Shown one piece after another: positions 1-11,127 of a DNA stretch of 64,000 bases. Made by a program: the position numbers and the translations under genes. Under the pieces are notes generated by a model. That model made no database searches and was not told where the DNA came from. It saw nothing but the letters and a program-made list of their open reading frames with translations. The stretch is from Nitzschia sp. pyKryTriq1 (lineage: Eukaryota; Bacillariophyta; Bacillariophyceae; Bacillariales; Bacillariaceae), in NCBI GenBank assembly GCA_956465555.1, contig OY101116.1:2914001-2978000 (forward strand), in the 5' to 3' direction. Numbering within the stretch: the first letter of the stretch is position 1; each line of letters opens with the position of its first letter.

Positions 1-1313
1 AGTACTACAACGCAAATAATGGTGACATGTCTGGCTGGAATGTGAATGGAGATGGAAACTTCCAGAATTATAATAATTACTACAATCAGGCCCATAACTA
101 TGACGGCTACTACAACATTGGTGGAAGCAATGGTGCTTACGGCTCGGGTGCAAATCAATATGGTGGAAGCTATAAGAACTACAACGGAAACTACCGGAAT
201 GGCTATGGCAACCGAGATCTCGGCAATGGATACAGTAACTATGGAGGGTACTGGGGATCTGATGGCACTTATCACGAAAGCAACGACGACCAATACACCG
301 GCATAAAATATTCGAAGTGCTTGGATGGATCTCTCTGCGACGAATGCGAGTACCAAAACGAGCTGGAATACCTCTGGTGTGATGACTATACCTGCGGTGA
401 CTACTACAAGTACTGTTCTGAATTGTACGGTGGTGAACAGAACGACTTCGATGTTTCCCAGTTCTTGGAGTGTGCGGAATATGTAGACGAATACGACCGA
501 ACGTACTATATCGGGCCCCACTGTGGATCTGATCATTTCACTATTTCCTTGGGTGTGTTCAGCGATGAGAATTGTGTGGACTACATTGGAGAAGATATGT
601 CTGTTGCCGCTGTCCTTGGTTCGAACTACAAAGACGCAGACATGTTCGGTCTCCCTAAAGAGTGTATCTCGTGTGACGCAGCGGTAAGTCAGCAGCAGCT
701 TTGCACCAAATCCAAAGTATCAGTTTTTCTCATTCAGTTTCTCACCGTTTGATTGTTTGATTTTTTGCATTTTTTGCAGGAGGCGTACGAGAACACCGTA
801 AGCAGTGGCGAAGGACGATACGGTGACTACGTTACTGCACCCGAAACGGACCAAGAGGGAACAGTCGCCGTGTGCCGTGCTCTTTACTCCGGAAGTGCTC
901 AGTGCAACATGAACATGAATAATTTTGAACAAATCTCTCGATACATGAGTACCTATGAGATTGATCTTGAGAAACGCTACTGTGCTTTCATTGCGAACAT
1001 TATCGACGGTAATTACGACGAGAACGGAGATATCCTTTTGAAGCCTGAGCAATTCAACTTTGCTGACTGGAAAAACCCTCGGCAGTACAAGAAGTTGAGA
1101 ATGCCTGCCGACCAAGCCATCTACCTGTCATTGAGTATCATTGCGTTCATCGCAACTGCCGCGATGGCCGTCTTCGCTCACCGATCGATAAGACGAAGCG
1201 CCAGCCCGTGGCGACCGAAGCGAGGGAGCCCGGAAGAACATATTGCCCGAAAGAATTCAGGTATCGGCTTTGCCCGATCACAAAGTGGACCTGGTAACGC
1301 CCCACTCATCTAA
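1..1313 (+). CDS. Tyr/Asn/Gly-rich, Cys-containing single-pass membrane protein (5' partial)
   Basis: The reading frame is open from base 3 to the left edge, so the true start lies outside the window; the ATG at 27 is probably internal. Two exons, up to 683 and 780-1313, flank a 96-bp intron (gtaagt...tttgcag, phase 0). The visible protein starts with about 85 residues rich in Tyr, Asn and Gly. A Cys-rich region follows (motifs such as CDECEY and CDDYTCGDYYKYC), then one hydrophobic segment near residue 365 and a basic, Ser-rich tail of about 40 residues. This suggests a type I membrane protein with an outside Cys-rich part and a cytosolic tail. I recognise no named domain, and the function is unknown. 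It is convergent with the biotin ligase gene. Confidence 0.75.
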
Positions 1314-1516
1314 TGGCGGAAAAGGACAGATATTTATCGTCCTGGGGTTTTGGATTTGGTTACTTGTAAAATTAATAAAAAAAGAGGATGTACTAACAAG
1401 AAAAAAAACTAACGATTGTACTATCATCGTGACACCATGAAGTCAAGTGTAGAGCGACGTGGATCGTCGGAGGCTATGGTACGAATACTGCACTCCTGAG
1501 TACGTTTATGGTTCAT

Positions 1517-2566
1517 CTAGTAAAAATAATCAGCCACAAGTAATCGCTGCTTCCCGTCATCGTCGACCACAAGCAATCGGCCATCGTGGGCGATATCTAT
1601 CATCCTGACTTTTTCTCCAGACCCTCTGATTTCATATTCTGCGCCCAACTCGGACCAAGCTTTCCACGAAGTCATGAATTCTGCTGCATCGAAACCATCA
1701 TCCGCGAGAGAATTTTTTGTCCATTCCTGCAATCGTATCGTCAAATCGACACCCAGATCAAGGGCAGAGAGCTTTTGCCGATCTGGATGATGCACATGAT
1801 ACTCTTGTATGCTCGTCGCAGATCGGGGCACAACACGAAAATCTTTCTTCTCAGAGGGAAGAGCCGATGGATGAGACTTCACATTGATGCCGATCCCTAT
1901 CAGCCAAAAGTCGTCGTCGTCGTTGCCTTCCTGTCCCACCACCCGATGGCTCTCGATCAGAGTACCAGCAATTTTCTTTGCATCCACTAAGACATCATTG
2001 GGCCACTTGACTTTGGGGCGACAGGAGAGATGAGGATCCAACAGTTCGGCAATCAGCAAACCAACCCCCAGCGGTAAGAATGTGATTTTCGACATTGGAA
2101 TGAGATTCATGGGTATAGCGCAGGTCAAAAATAGATTTCCTTCCGATGCTACCCAAGCCCGTCCACTGGTCCCTCGTCCCTTGTGCTGGCTGTCGGCGAT
2201 CACCGCCAAGCACCCAGTCGGTCTTCGATCTTGTTGTTGTTGTTGTTCGAGCAGGCGCTTGATTTCGTCCTGTGTCGAGTCAACGGTACGTCGTAGATGA
2301 TAGATGGCGAGATCGTTGGACGAAACCACAAGATGATCCTCCTGGTCGGCTGCGGCCGTAGACGATAGAAACTGTCGTGATGTGGTGATTGTACTCGTAC
2401 TCGTACTCGTACTCCTCATTGAAGCAGCACTCCGCCCAGCAGCAGGCATTCTGATAAAAGAATTTGCTACTCGTAGCAGTGGTGGTCCTCGATGACTGAA
2501 CAGCAGGAACATTGCAGTCAAACTACGAGTACTAGCAGTACCAGCAGGTGATGAACTCAGCCACAT
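1517..2566 (-). CDS. Biotin--[acetyl-CoA carboxylase] ligase (holocarboxylase synthetase type)
   Basis: Single exon, 349 residues. It attaches biotin through biotinyl-5'-AMP to the lysine of carboxylases such as acetyl-CoA carboxylase. The family signature is clear: the GRGTSGRAW loop (the biotinyl-AMP-binding GRGxxGRxW motif) and, further on, KWPNDVLVDAKKIAGTLIE, followed by IGIGINV. There is no DNA-binding helix-turn-helix, so it is a pure ligase. The first 65-75 residues are Ser/Thr/Arg-rich with few acidic residues and could be an organelle presequence; a later Met would give a cytosolic form. A glutamine run (five Q) precedes the catalytic core, and a C-terminal beta-domain is present. 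It starts about 960 bp from the next gene on the right. Confidence 0.93.
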   Translation of the reverse strand: MWLSSSPAGTASTRSLTAMFLLFSHRGPPLLRVANSFIRMPAAGRSAASMRSTSTSTSTITTSRQFLSSTAAADQEDHLVVSSNDLAIYHLRRTVDSTQDEIKRLLEQQQQQDRRPTGCLAVIADSQHKGRGTSGRAWVASEGNLFLTCAIPMNLIPMSKITFLPLGVGLLIAELLDPHLSCRPKVKWPNDVLVDAKKIAGTLIESHRVVGQEGNDDDDFWLIGIGINVKSHPSALPSEKKDFRVVPRSATSIQEYHVHHPDRQKLSALDLGVDLTIRLQEWTKNSLADDGFDAAEFMTSWKAWSELGAEYEIRGSGEKVRMIDIAHDGRLLVVDDDGKQRLLVADYFY

Positions 2567-3530
2567 ACTGTCTGTCTGTGTGTCTGTACTCCAATCTTCC
2601 TCTTCCTCTACTACTCAGTGTACGATATGGCTACCGTAGACCGAAAGGTCCTGGCTGTCATGGTTGCTTGGACAATAGTACATACACGTGTGGAAACAAT
2701 ATAAGTCTCTTAAGGGAGGGAAAGAAGGAAGATTTCATTGCATTCATTAATTTCATCGCGTCATCGCTCATCTCCACCACCACCAACCGACGACGTGCGA
2801 TGCGTGATGATGCAGGTAATGACCCCTTTTTATTTATCATTGATCTTCCTCGTGGTGAAATAGCAAGAGTGATCGACGCGAAAATGATGACCTGCACAGG
2901 GGTGCACGGGTCGCTCCAGGCAGTCTTGTTTTGGATCTTTTACTCTTTTGGATCTTTCGCAACAAAATCTCTCTCTACTACTATAGTACCCGGTAGTAGA
3001 GAGAGAGTGCAGTAGACAGAGTATCATTATTTTAGCTATCGCAGCAAGGATACCGTAGAAGATCTGTCGTTCACCGCAGAATGTCTCAAATCAAATGGAT
3101 GGCAACAAGGCAACAAACGACACCACTGTAAAAGACCCACCCGGCACCTGCAGACACACCAAATCATCGTACTCGTAAACAACACCCAAGCCATACCGCG
3201 ATGAATAACTTCCCAGAAAACAGCAAAATCCAAGAATATGGCTGTGATGTATTTGACGAATGTGACGAGTTGCGGAATACTAGGGATCAGTTGATCGAAA
3301 AAGTCAAAAAGAATGCCCGAATGGTTTTGGCAGCTTCGGCTAAGGAGCAATAGACTCAACATTTCATGGATGTCGTTACAGTCCTAATGCATAAAAAGCT
3401 AGTATACCATATGTCCATGAGGGCATCCATTCTCAATGGTCTCGTACTATTAGATAGGTACAAATACGCACCATTGTCTGGGGACCAAACAATAACGTAT
3501 CGCATATCTTCCACGGGAAACCACGTCAAA
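2567..3530. other. Intergenic, no gene seen
   Basis: This 964-bp stretch is upstream of the biotin ligase gene and downstream of the first strictosidine-synthase-like gene. Short open frames exist but have no coding character. It holds a small purine-rich patch (gtagagagagag) near 2995-3010. Confidence 0.6.
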
Positions 3531-5000
3531 TTATGAATCCAGATTGTAGACAGTAATGTAGTCGTTCTTCAAGGAGCCAAGGAATAATTTATTGTCATGG
3601 ACGGTGACACCTGTGAGCATCGCGATATCCGTTCCCTTTGGATCTTGAATGAAATCGACGGAACCGGTGCCTTCCGGATCGAACACAGCAATGCCGCCGT
3701 ATGGCTTTACGGGCGGAGCCATGGATTTTGGGAGGCTTAAGAGCAGTGAGCGAAAAATCATATCCAAAGGATGGGGAATAGCCATCGCGAGTTTCATGAT
3801 GGGGACAATGGAGGAGGGCATGGCAGCGTAGCAGAGACTCGAATCAACTGATGTCACACCCTTCCAAGCACAGTCCAATCCATCTGGATACCCTGTTAGG
3901 CCTCCATCCACTAATGCTTGTATATCCCCACTTGAAATGTCATATTTCTGTAAACGAAGGGTGTAAGTTTCCCCGAATATTAGCCACTTTTCATCCTTGT
4001 CGATCGATATACCATTGGGAAAGTGAAATCCCCGAGCGAGAACCTTCACTTCGTCCGTTTCAGGATCATACTGTAAAAGACGACCAGTTTTTGATCCTCT
4101 AATACAATCTGCTTTGGAACCATACAAGGTATCCCAAGAACGTGTTCCGATTCGATCTGGTGCAATGTTTGTTGCTTTAAAAATTTTGCGTGAGTTGGGA
4201 ATTTGCTGCGAGCAACGAGCGAGAGAGAGAAATTAACCGGTCCTGTCCCAACAATACCATTCTCGATTCGTACTTACAATCTGTGAAATAGACTAGGCCT
4301 GTCTTGGGTCCGACAGCCACATCATTGGCGTAAAGAAGTGGGCTCCAGCTGCCTTGGTCGAAAACTCGTGATGCCACCAACTCGACTTTTGAATCTGGTG
4401 CACTGCTCAGACGAATGAGACCTAAGTGGGCATCGGCAATGTAGAGTGTATTGTCAGCAGCAAAGCACCCACCCAGAGGTCGGCCCATCCCAAGATCCGC
4501 AACGATTTTACTTTTGGCCCAAATTACAATGCTGTTCCCACCTTCCTCTTCTAAATCCGTGAGGCTCACCAAGAATCCTTCCTCATTCATGATGTACATG
4601 ACATTTTTCTTGTCAAAGATAACCGTCTCTGGACCTTTCATTAGCGGCTCTTGGCCTTCTTTGACACGCTCATAAATTTTACCCACTCTACCATCTGTGG
4701 ACGAGCGGGGCATCAAATACACAAAGCGAAGAATGAGAAGGGCGCCCCACAAGTACGTTTGGCTGGGTAAATGTGACGATCTCCCTGCAATTTGGACTTA
4801 CGTTTGATTTGCAGACTGTCGTTCATAAGATCCAATGGGGAATATTTCATTCTATTTGTCCAAGGCTGCGCCAGTCCCCACGGCCAAAGTCGTGGCTGCA
4901 TCATCCTGACTAACAAGGCAAGAGCTACCACCCTCATACGACTGATCAACGCCCAAAAGTTTGATCGACCCCCCTCGATCTTTGCATTATCCTTGCCCAT
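3531..5000 (-). CDS. Strictosidine-synthase-like / APMAP-type beta-propeller protein, copy 1
   Basis: Three exons: 5000-4802, 4694-4278 and 4174-3531, giving 419 residues. Introns of 107 and 103 bp are both phase 1. An N-terminal hydrophobic anchor (about residues 20-45) is followed by a six-bladed propeller of the strictosidine synthase-like/APMAP family. Family hallmarks are MKGPETVIFD, LGMGRPLGG, LYIADAHLGL, VYFTDSTNIAPDR across the second splice site, GRLLQYDPETDEVKVL and FHFPNGISI. In plants and animals these are membrane or secretory proteins with esterase/lactonase-like activity; true strictosidine synthesis is not implied. It is a tandem duplicate of the next gene: the first two introns match in position and phase, but copy 1 lacks the third intron. 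Substrate unknown. Confidence 0.92.
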
Positions 5001-5505
5001 CGTTTCCGTTGTGATCGGAGCGCCGGAGTTTCTGTTTCAGAAGGTGTTAGGCAATTCGTAGACACAAAACAGTGTTGGTTTGCATCTTATTCTGTTGATA
5101 TGGATGTGGAAGCCCATGATCATAATGACCTTGTCGGGGCGGGAGCGATCGTAATGTAGATCTTTTAAAGTGCGAGCGCGAGGCGTTCAATATGAGATGA
5201 GCGAGATCGTACTGCGATCTTTGGGCGGTTGACTAGCTGGACCGAACGAAACGTAACCGTACGCTATCATTCGTCTTCAATAGTTCTCCTGGGCTAACCT
5301 ATCTCTTCATAGCTTATACACCTACTCTAGTAGAGTAGTTAATAGTGCGTAGCTCTACTCTAGAGTACTTTTTAGATACAAGGGGTGCTGTCAGGACACA
5401 ATAGTTGGTTAGCACCTACTTGCAGAGGAGAGAGTTGGACACGAAGCTGGCGACAAAAATGGAGAATTTCAGTACGAACACACCGAGTTGGCACTGCACC
5501 GCAGC
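5001..5505. other. Intergenic between the tandem propeller genes
   Basis: This is the presumed promoter of copy 1. It contains the inverted repeat CTACTCT-agt-AGAGTAG at 5332-5348 and a second CTAG-centred palindromic stretch at about 5354-5369. No gene seen. Confidence 0.55.
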
Positions 5506-7035
5506 CTACACCAGACTGTACACCCCGATGTAGTTATTGTGAAGAGACCCAAGATAGAGCTTGTTTTCATAAAATGTAATCCCCGTCAGAGTTTTGACGT
5601 CTGTGCCGCGGGGGTCCTGGATATAGTCAACTTGACTTAGTGTTTCCGTATCGAGGAACGCGATGCTTGCGTATGGTTTGACTGCGGGTGCGATCTCTTT
5701 GGGTATCATCATCAGCATTGTTCGAAGAATAATCTGCAAGGTTTCTGGAAGCTTGTAGATAATTGTGGCCGCTGGAACAACAGTTGATACTCCTACTACA
5801 TAGCACAATGACTGCTTGGCACCGTACTGTTTCCATGCGCAATCAATGCCGTCAAACCCTAGAGGAGGAAGAAGTCAGCAAGACTATGAGGCTACATCAT
5901 ATGGAAAGCCAACAAACAAGAAGCATTCAAGATAACTTACATGCCGGAGATGGGTAGCCATCAATGACATACTCCATGGTGCCCTTTTTCTCTCCAGTAA
6001 GATGGTATTTCGTAACCCTCGAATAAAATGTTTCGACAAACACGAGATAGCTCTCATCTTCGGCGACGGCCACACCATTCGCAAAATATAGACCACGCGC
6101 CAATACTGTCACTTTATCCGTTGATGGATCATACTGCAACAATCTACCCGTAGGACCACGAAGGATTGAAACTTTAGATGCATACATGAGATCCCAAATC
6201 ATATCTTTGCTTCGTTCTGGATGAATTTCACTAGCTGGTGGCAACAAACGGGGGAAAGAAAACACAAAGCTGAGGATATACAATCGCCAAGCAGATGTTT
6301 TTGAATCTCAGCATTTCAAACTAACCATCCGTAAAATAAACCATGCCGCTGTTGGGCGCCACTGCCAAGTCATCCGCAAAGTGGATTCGTGTCTCCTTTC
6401 CGTCGTCCACCACTGTGCTCGCAACAATCTCCACTTTGCTGCTGGAATCAAAGACATTCTGCACCCGTGTCAATCCCAAAACAGCATCCGCCACGTAGAG
6501 TGTATTGCCGAGAAATTTTCCCGCCAAGGGTCGACCAGGCCCGAGATTCTTGACCAAGCTGATCTTCACTGTGGTCTTTTCATTGCTGTCGGTCTGAATG
6601 TCTGCGAAACTAATCAAATTTCCTCTCTCTGTGGTAGCGTACATTGTGCCATGGTCATCAAAAAACAGAGTTTCGGTTCCTTTCATTAAGGGTGGTTGGT
6701 TGGGCTCTATTCGTTCGTAGATTTTAGTGAGTTTCCCGTCTGTAGGCACGTGGTATTTCGTAGAGAAAGAATGAGAATATGATGAAGAAAGTGAACAAAT
6801 ATCATGTAATAGACCCATGAAAATTTGACTTACGCTTTTCCATGAGCAAGTCATTCGTCATATCCACAGGACCAAAGGTAGGAATTTGAGAGAGTCGCTG
6901 CGCTGGTCCAAAAGGCAACAGACTCGACATGAACCATTTTCGCGAGAACCATCCCAGGCAAGCTCCCAACATTGCCAAACGAAGCGGTACGAATACAGGG
7001 CTACGTTTCGCCAGCGATTTCCTTTTGGGTGCCAT
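5506..7035 (-). CDS. Strictosidine-synthase-like / APMAP-type beta-propeller protein, copy 2
   Basis: Four exons: 7035-6834, 6739-6326, 6234-5941 and 5858-5506, giving 420 residues. Introns are 94, 91 and 82 bp, all phase 1. Layout matches copy 1: a basic N-terminus (MAPKRKSLAKRS), one hydrophobic anchor (about residues 18-35), then propeller motifs MKGTETLFFD, LGPGRPLAG, LYVADAVLGL, VYFTDASEIHPERS, GRLLQYDPSTDKVTVL and LYFANGVAV. The joined exons restore the family motif FTDAS at the second splice site. The third intron falls in YPSPAWFDGIDCAW, where copy 1 reads through as YPDGLDCAW. Both genes face the same way and probably arose by tandem duplication. Function as for copy 1; substrate unknown. 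Confidence 0.92.
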
Positions 7036-7235
7036 GGTTGTTACGATACGTTTACAGACAAAATAAGGGGTTGGAATCGGCCGAAAGCACTACCAGGGTA
7101 GGTGTTAAGGTGGCGTACTAAAAATATTTGCAGGATTTTGGTTCGACTTCCCGGATTGGTCATTTTGGAATCTTACCGTGACGGAATTCTCGAATCAGCA
7201 GTCTAAAATGAACAAGAATAATCAATAGAGATTCC

Positions 7236-7943
7236 ATGATGAAATTTTTATATGTTATCCATTCACTAAGATCGAATAAAGTAGAGAACACGTCTCCCAT
7301 AAATGATGACCGTTTCGGACGGAAGACATCAAACAAGCGAAGACGGGATTTCATTTCTCGCGACAAATTTACTATTACTCCAGCGTCAACAAACAACTCC
7401 GAAGTTTCTAGAGATGTATCACAAACAATTCGATGGAACCGTAACAGAAAGACTATTATCGATCATTCGGCGGAGTCGAGCGAACTGAGTGAGAGTATCG
7501 AAGACCACAATGTTCTCCTTCCTTACAGTGAATTGAAGAAATTCCTGGCAGATTCATTCATTTGCCGCGCTTGTCGTTTGCCGGGCAAGGCAAACTTGAC
7601 TTGTACTGTCGAGGGTTGCGCTTCTTCTCTTCGGTGGCAGTGTAAAAGGATGCAGAAGTATATTATGGTGAGTGCTTTCTCATTGCTTTATGGCGCCTTG
7701 GCAGCAGTTCGTTTACGAGTATCCGTATTATTGCGCATATTCAGTGCATTGGTATGTCGCTGCGACATTTTCTCACGGTACTTATCCCTGCGTGGACCGG
7801 TACGCGAATGGAATTCAGCCATGGACGACTTTGCAGACGAGGATGAAGAGTGCGACTCAGACGACTCAAAAGAGATTCCATGTTACAGTGAAAATGACGA
7901 GATAGCAATGTTCGATGGAATGCAGCTGGAAGACGATGAATAA
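7236..7943 (+). CDS. Unknown protein with a CxxC-type cysteine motif
   Basis: A 235-codon frame from an ATG at 7236. The first 85 residues are basic and polar. Then comes a segment with FICRACRLPGK followed by CTVEGCASSLRWQC. This Cys spacing resembles the small zinc-binding N-terminal domains of transposon-derived proteins in diatom genomes, but the match is from memory and weak. A hydrophobic/Arg stretch and an acidic tail (DDFADEDEECDSDD) follow. It could be a real gene, the remnant of a mobile-element gene, or a gene with an unrecognised intron: a GTGAGT lies at 7667, but I found no acceptor in matching phase. It diverges from propeller copy 2. Confidence 0.4.
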   Translation: MMKFLYVIHSLRSNKVENTSPINDDRFGRKTSNKRRRDFISRDKFTITPASTNNSEVSRDVSQTIRWNRNRKTIIDHSAESSELSESIEDHNVLLPYSELKKFLADSFICRACRLPGKANLTCTVEGCASSLRWQCKRMQKYIMVSAFSLLYGALAAVRLRVSVLLRIFSALVCRCDIFSRYLSLRGPVREWNSAMDDFADEDEECDSDDSKEIPCYSENDEIAMFDGMQLEDDE

Positions 7944-8764
7944 AGTATCCCACATGAAAGAAGTTCATTACTAGTCTACTCTATATATGCCAGGGACGTT
8001 AACTTCGCCTAGTTTCCGAAAGTTCCGCACTTCCTCATGTCTGTATAAAGTTAGGAAGGCTAGAAACCGGCTATTTAGGACAAAATGACTACCTAGGCAC
8101 TAGGTTTCCGTTGAAGGTGCGGAAACTCTCCAAACAGTCAAAAGTTACCATCTACACAGTCTAAGTAAAAAGTATTGCATGCGCAACATTAACGTCTGAC
8201 ACATATAATGCATCCAAGTAGCTCGCCGAAATTGGCTATCTAGTTCGGCGAGATTGCGATCCAGTCGTGTACGTTTGAGTACCGGATTCTACAGGAAACA
8301 CTAATTCAGTCCTTTTCTGCCCATATTTTTTAGTACGCCACCAGATAGCAATTATTGTGGCCTGTGGATCTTGGATCTTGGATCGCATCGTCGCGGTGGC
8401 TGGTCGGCGGGTGGTCCGCGTTAAAAATCCCCTAAAACTTGCTAAAACGACAAACGACCCTAAAAACGTCCGTCCTTCAGCCGATGGCAAGTGAAACGTG
8501 AAGCCTGCGCATACCGGTACACGTAGTCGAACTCGCCACACCGATCCGCGCTAAAAACGATGATGCATGATCAAGATGGAGTTTTCAAGATGGTAGATGG
8601 TTGGGTTCATTAGTCGTCAAGTGCATTTGTACTTGCTTTGATTATTGGATTCTCTTCAACTGGTCGTCGGAAGCCTCTGAGCAGTATCACGGTTGATTGG
8701 GCAAAGTGCTTACACGTAGTCAAGTGATCCGCAGTGCCCAAACCAAACGAGGATTCAAAAAGCA
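7944..8764. other. Intergenic, upstream of the MRG gene
   Basis: About 820 bp with no convincing gene. Around 8008-8140 there is imperfect inverted similarity (gttccgcacttc against gaaggtgcggaaac), possibly a decayed short element. One TACCGGTA palindrome lies at 8512-8519. Confidence 0.5.
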
Positions 8765-9922
8765 ATGATTCCATCCTTCGTCCCGGAGGACGATACTTTT
8801 TCCAACTCGGCCATGATCGTCGAGCGTGACGACAGTATTGACGAAGCGGTCGAAGAGTGTGTCTATCCTGCTTCTCCGGAATTTCAGGTGGGCCAATCAG
8901 TGCTGTTTTGTGACGCTAGCAATGATGGAGGACACACCGAGGGTGTCATCCGAAAAGTCAAACGCTTGAGTAGTGAGACCAACGAATGGTCTTTCTTGGT
9001 GCAACATCGAGGAGGTATGAACTCCAAGTGGGAGCGCTGGGTCTCAAAGAATGATATTTTACCCAATGATACAACATGCGAGACTCGTATGACGGCGAAC
9101 AGCACCAACAAAAAACGCAAGCAAGAAAGCCATGACTCTTCCTCGTTGCCGATGACGCTATCCTCGCCCGTCTCGAGACGACGGCGCAAGTATAGCGGTA
9201 AAAATACTTCTACTACTACTATGACAACACATTCCGTTGAAGTCCAGGATGAATACTGTGAGTTGCCAGTCACTCTTCGTAACATTTTGACAGATGAAAG
9301 TGCCTACATTACCAAGAAGGGACTGCAGAATGCGTCTGATTGCGCTGCATCCCCGCGGCCCTTGCGAAGGCTCCATACGCTACCAGCGACTGTGACGGTA
9401 AAACAGCTTCTTCAGCATTTTGAGAAGAAAGGTAGTGACTCCCATGGTGGGGATGAAGTCAGACGGGTTCAGGTGCAACAGTTCTGTGATGAGCTGGCAA
9501 ATCTTTTCGACAACGTCCTCCCTGATGGCTTGCTCTATCCAGAGGAAATCCCGCAGTACAAATCCACCTTGCGTCGCATCAATACTTCACGACCCTGCGA
9601 GGTTTATGGTTGCAACTTTCTGCTGAGACTTGTGGTCCGGATGCCGCATCTACTTCACTCGGGACCAGTCAAGAAGCTGCAAAGCCCCATTCTAGCCGAC
9701 CTGATTGTGCTGCTGCAAAAGAATCGTCAAGTGTGCTTTCGTCATTCGTACCGAGAACCAACATACGAAGAGCTACTTGATTGGGAAAAGGCCTTGGTGG
9801 ACGACGACCCAGAGTTCGGATGCACTACCATAGCTGCGGCCACTGTCGAACCGGATGAGGAGGACAACGATGATATGGCAATCACGCCATCCAAAAAGAC
9901 GCAAGCCCATTCACCCTACTAA
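8765..9922 (+). CDS. MRG15/Eaf3-like chromatin reader (chromo-barrel + MRG domain)
   Basis: Single exon, 385 residues. MRG15/Eaf3 proteins read methylated H3K36 and belong to NuA4-type acetyltransferase and Rpd3S-type deacetylase complexes. An N-terminal chromo-barrel domain (about residues 40-98) starts with FQVGQSVLFCD and contains the aromatic WERWV motif. A basic Ser/Thr linker contains KKRKQ and RRRRKYSG, likely nuclear signals. The MRG domain (about 163-350) shows LPVTLRNILTDESAYITKK, LPATVTVKQLLQHF, LLYPEEIPQY and PCEVYGCNFLLRLVVRMP, all typical. The C-terminal 35 residues are acidic. Length is normal for the family. Confidence 0.93.
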   Translation: MIPSFVPEDDTFSNSAMIVERDDSIDEAVEECVYPASPEFQVGQSVLFCDASNDGGHTEGVIRKVKRLSSETNEWSFLVQHRGGMNSKWERWVSKNDILPNDTTCETRMTANSTNKKRKQESHDSSSLPMTLSSPVSRRRRKYSGKNTSTTTMTTHSVEVQDEYCELPVTLRNILTDESAYITKKGLQNASDCAASPRPLRRLHTLPATVTVKQLLQHFEKKGSDSHGGDEVRRVQVQQFCDELANLFDNVLPDGLLYPEEIPQYKSTLRRINTSRPCEVYGCNFLLRLVVRMPHLLHSGPVKKLQSPILADLIVLLQKNRQVCFRHSYREPTYEELLDWEKALVDDDPEFGCTTIAAATVEPDEEDNDDMAITPSKKTQAHSPY

Positions 9923-10023
9923 TATAGTAATATAGTGCAACTAGCTAATTGCGGTGTATAGTGGACGCCGCCTAGTAATACAGAGTGATAATTTCCAGCT
10001 GAGATGCAATCATTATAATAATA

Positions 10024-11127
10024 TTATCCCATATCGACTTCCTGTCCGATACCTAGTTGTCTTGCTCGTTCCACAACACTTCGTGCCGTCAATACATCTT
10101 GAATTGCCGTACCGACAGCTTTGTAGAAGATACAATCCATATCCTTGCCAATCGCACTAGGATCCCTGAAGGCCTCTCCTGCAAGAGTTACAGGATGCGT
10201 CATTGATTCCAAGTCCTCTCCATCTACTATTAGATGCTTCAAATCGCCCACTTCCAGAGCTTCAGGAGTATCAATCACTACATGACACCGATCGACGGCC
10301 GAAGGTGGAATTTCTTGCATGTCTGGCGTGTACGATCCAATCCCTGTAATCAGACACCCCTTTTTGAGAATACTACCATCCTTCCATAGTGGCTCACTCG
10401 CGTTGGTAGTGGCAGCGACCACATCGGCTGTCGACAAGGCCTTTGATTTACCCTCCTCGTCCGAAAGTAACACCACGTCTATTACCTGTGACGAAGATGA
10501 TGATGACAGCGACAACAGTCTGGATCTCAAAGCTTCTGCCCGTTCTTTGGTTCGATTGACAATTGTTACTTTCTGTATGGTTCGTTGCAAGGCCACTTGC
10601 ATTATTTCGACATGACATTCGGCTTGGGCTCCTGCCCCAAAGATCACCAAGTGTTGCGCATCAGGTTGAAAGGCTTGCACTGCCAAGGCCGGTCCGGCCG
10701 AAGTTCGGGCTACAGTCACATGCGTTCCTCCAATCGTCGCTTCGACCATTCCTGTCACGGTATTTATCAACAAAATGGTCGCTGGGACCAAGGGCAGGCC
10801 GTTCGAGGGATTGTCCGCACGGATGGAAACGACCTTGAGCCCCATTGCCATGCTATTATTTTCTTCTTTGCCGTAGTATGCCGCGGGTTTAATAAGCGTC
10901 CAATCCGCGGCTGTTTTAGTATCGGATGATGCAGCTGAGGAGTCGTCGTTGGGGTGGCGGGGATACGGCATACCCAGCCGACTCGGGACAAAGGCAGTTT
11001 GTTCCGTAAGAGAAATCAAGGCCTGCCGATTCACATCGAGGCATTCTTGCAATCCCAAGGCTCGATGGACGTCGCGTTCTGCCAGCAAGAACATAGTTTT
11101 ACCAAGCCTGGTTAACGAACAGTGCAT
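10024..11127 (-). CDS. Ornithine cyclodeaminase / mu-crystallin family NAD(P)-dependent enzyme
   Basis: About 367 residues from the ATG at 11127; the Met at 11094 (MFLLAERDV) is an alternative start and fits family N-termini better. The family includes ornithine cyclodeaminase, alanine dehydrogenase and ketimine reductase (mu-crystallin). The Rossmann motif VIFGAGAQAECHVE is clear, followed by VTIVNRTKERAE. Other family blocks are GLKVVSI, NTVTGMVEATIGGTHVTVARTSAGPALA, ADVVAATTNASEPL and GCLITGIGSYTPDMQEI. There is no targeting peptide, so it is probably cytosolic. The exact substrate (ornithine, ketimine or an amino acid) cannot be told from sequence. It diverges from the SEC3 gene across about 830 bp. 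Confidence 0.92.
   Translation of the reverse strand: MHCSLTRLGKTMFLLAERDVHRALGLQECLDVNRQALISLTEQTAFVPSRLGMPYPRHPNDDSSAASSDTKTAADWTLIKPAAYYGKEENNSMAMGLKVVSIRADNPSNGLPLVPATILLINTVTGMVEATIGGTHVTVARTSAGPALAVQAFQPDAQHLVIFGAGAQAECHVEIMQVALQRTIQKVTIVNRTKERAEALRSRLLSLSSSSSSQVIDVVLLSDEEGKSKALSTADVVAATTNASEPLWKDGSILKKGCLITGIGSYTPDMQEIPPSAVDRCHVVIDTPEALEVGDLKHLIVDGEDLESMTHPVTLAGEAFRDPSAIGKDMDCIFYKAVGTAIQDVLTARSVVERARQLGIGQEVDMG

Noticed and set aside
2548-3015. 155-codon frame right of the biotin ligase gene
   Set aside because: No ATG-led domain; overlaps the start of the ligase gene and simple repeats.
5385-5579. Plus-strand frame over the end of propeller copy 2
   Set aside because: Overlaps the last coding exon on the minus strand, which has clear family motifs.
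7667-7818. Possible intron in the unknown gene at 7236 (GTGAGT to attcag)
   Set aside because: Donor is phase 0 and acceptor requires phase 1, so the join would break the frame.
8008-8140. Possible miniature inverted-repeat element
   Set aside because: Arms match only imperfectly and no target-site duplication is visible.
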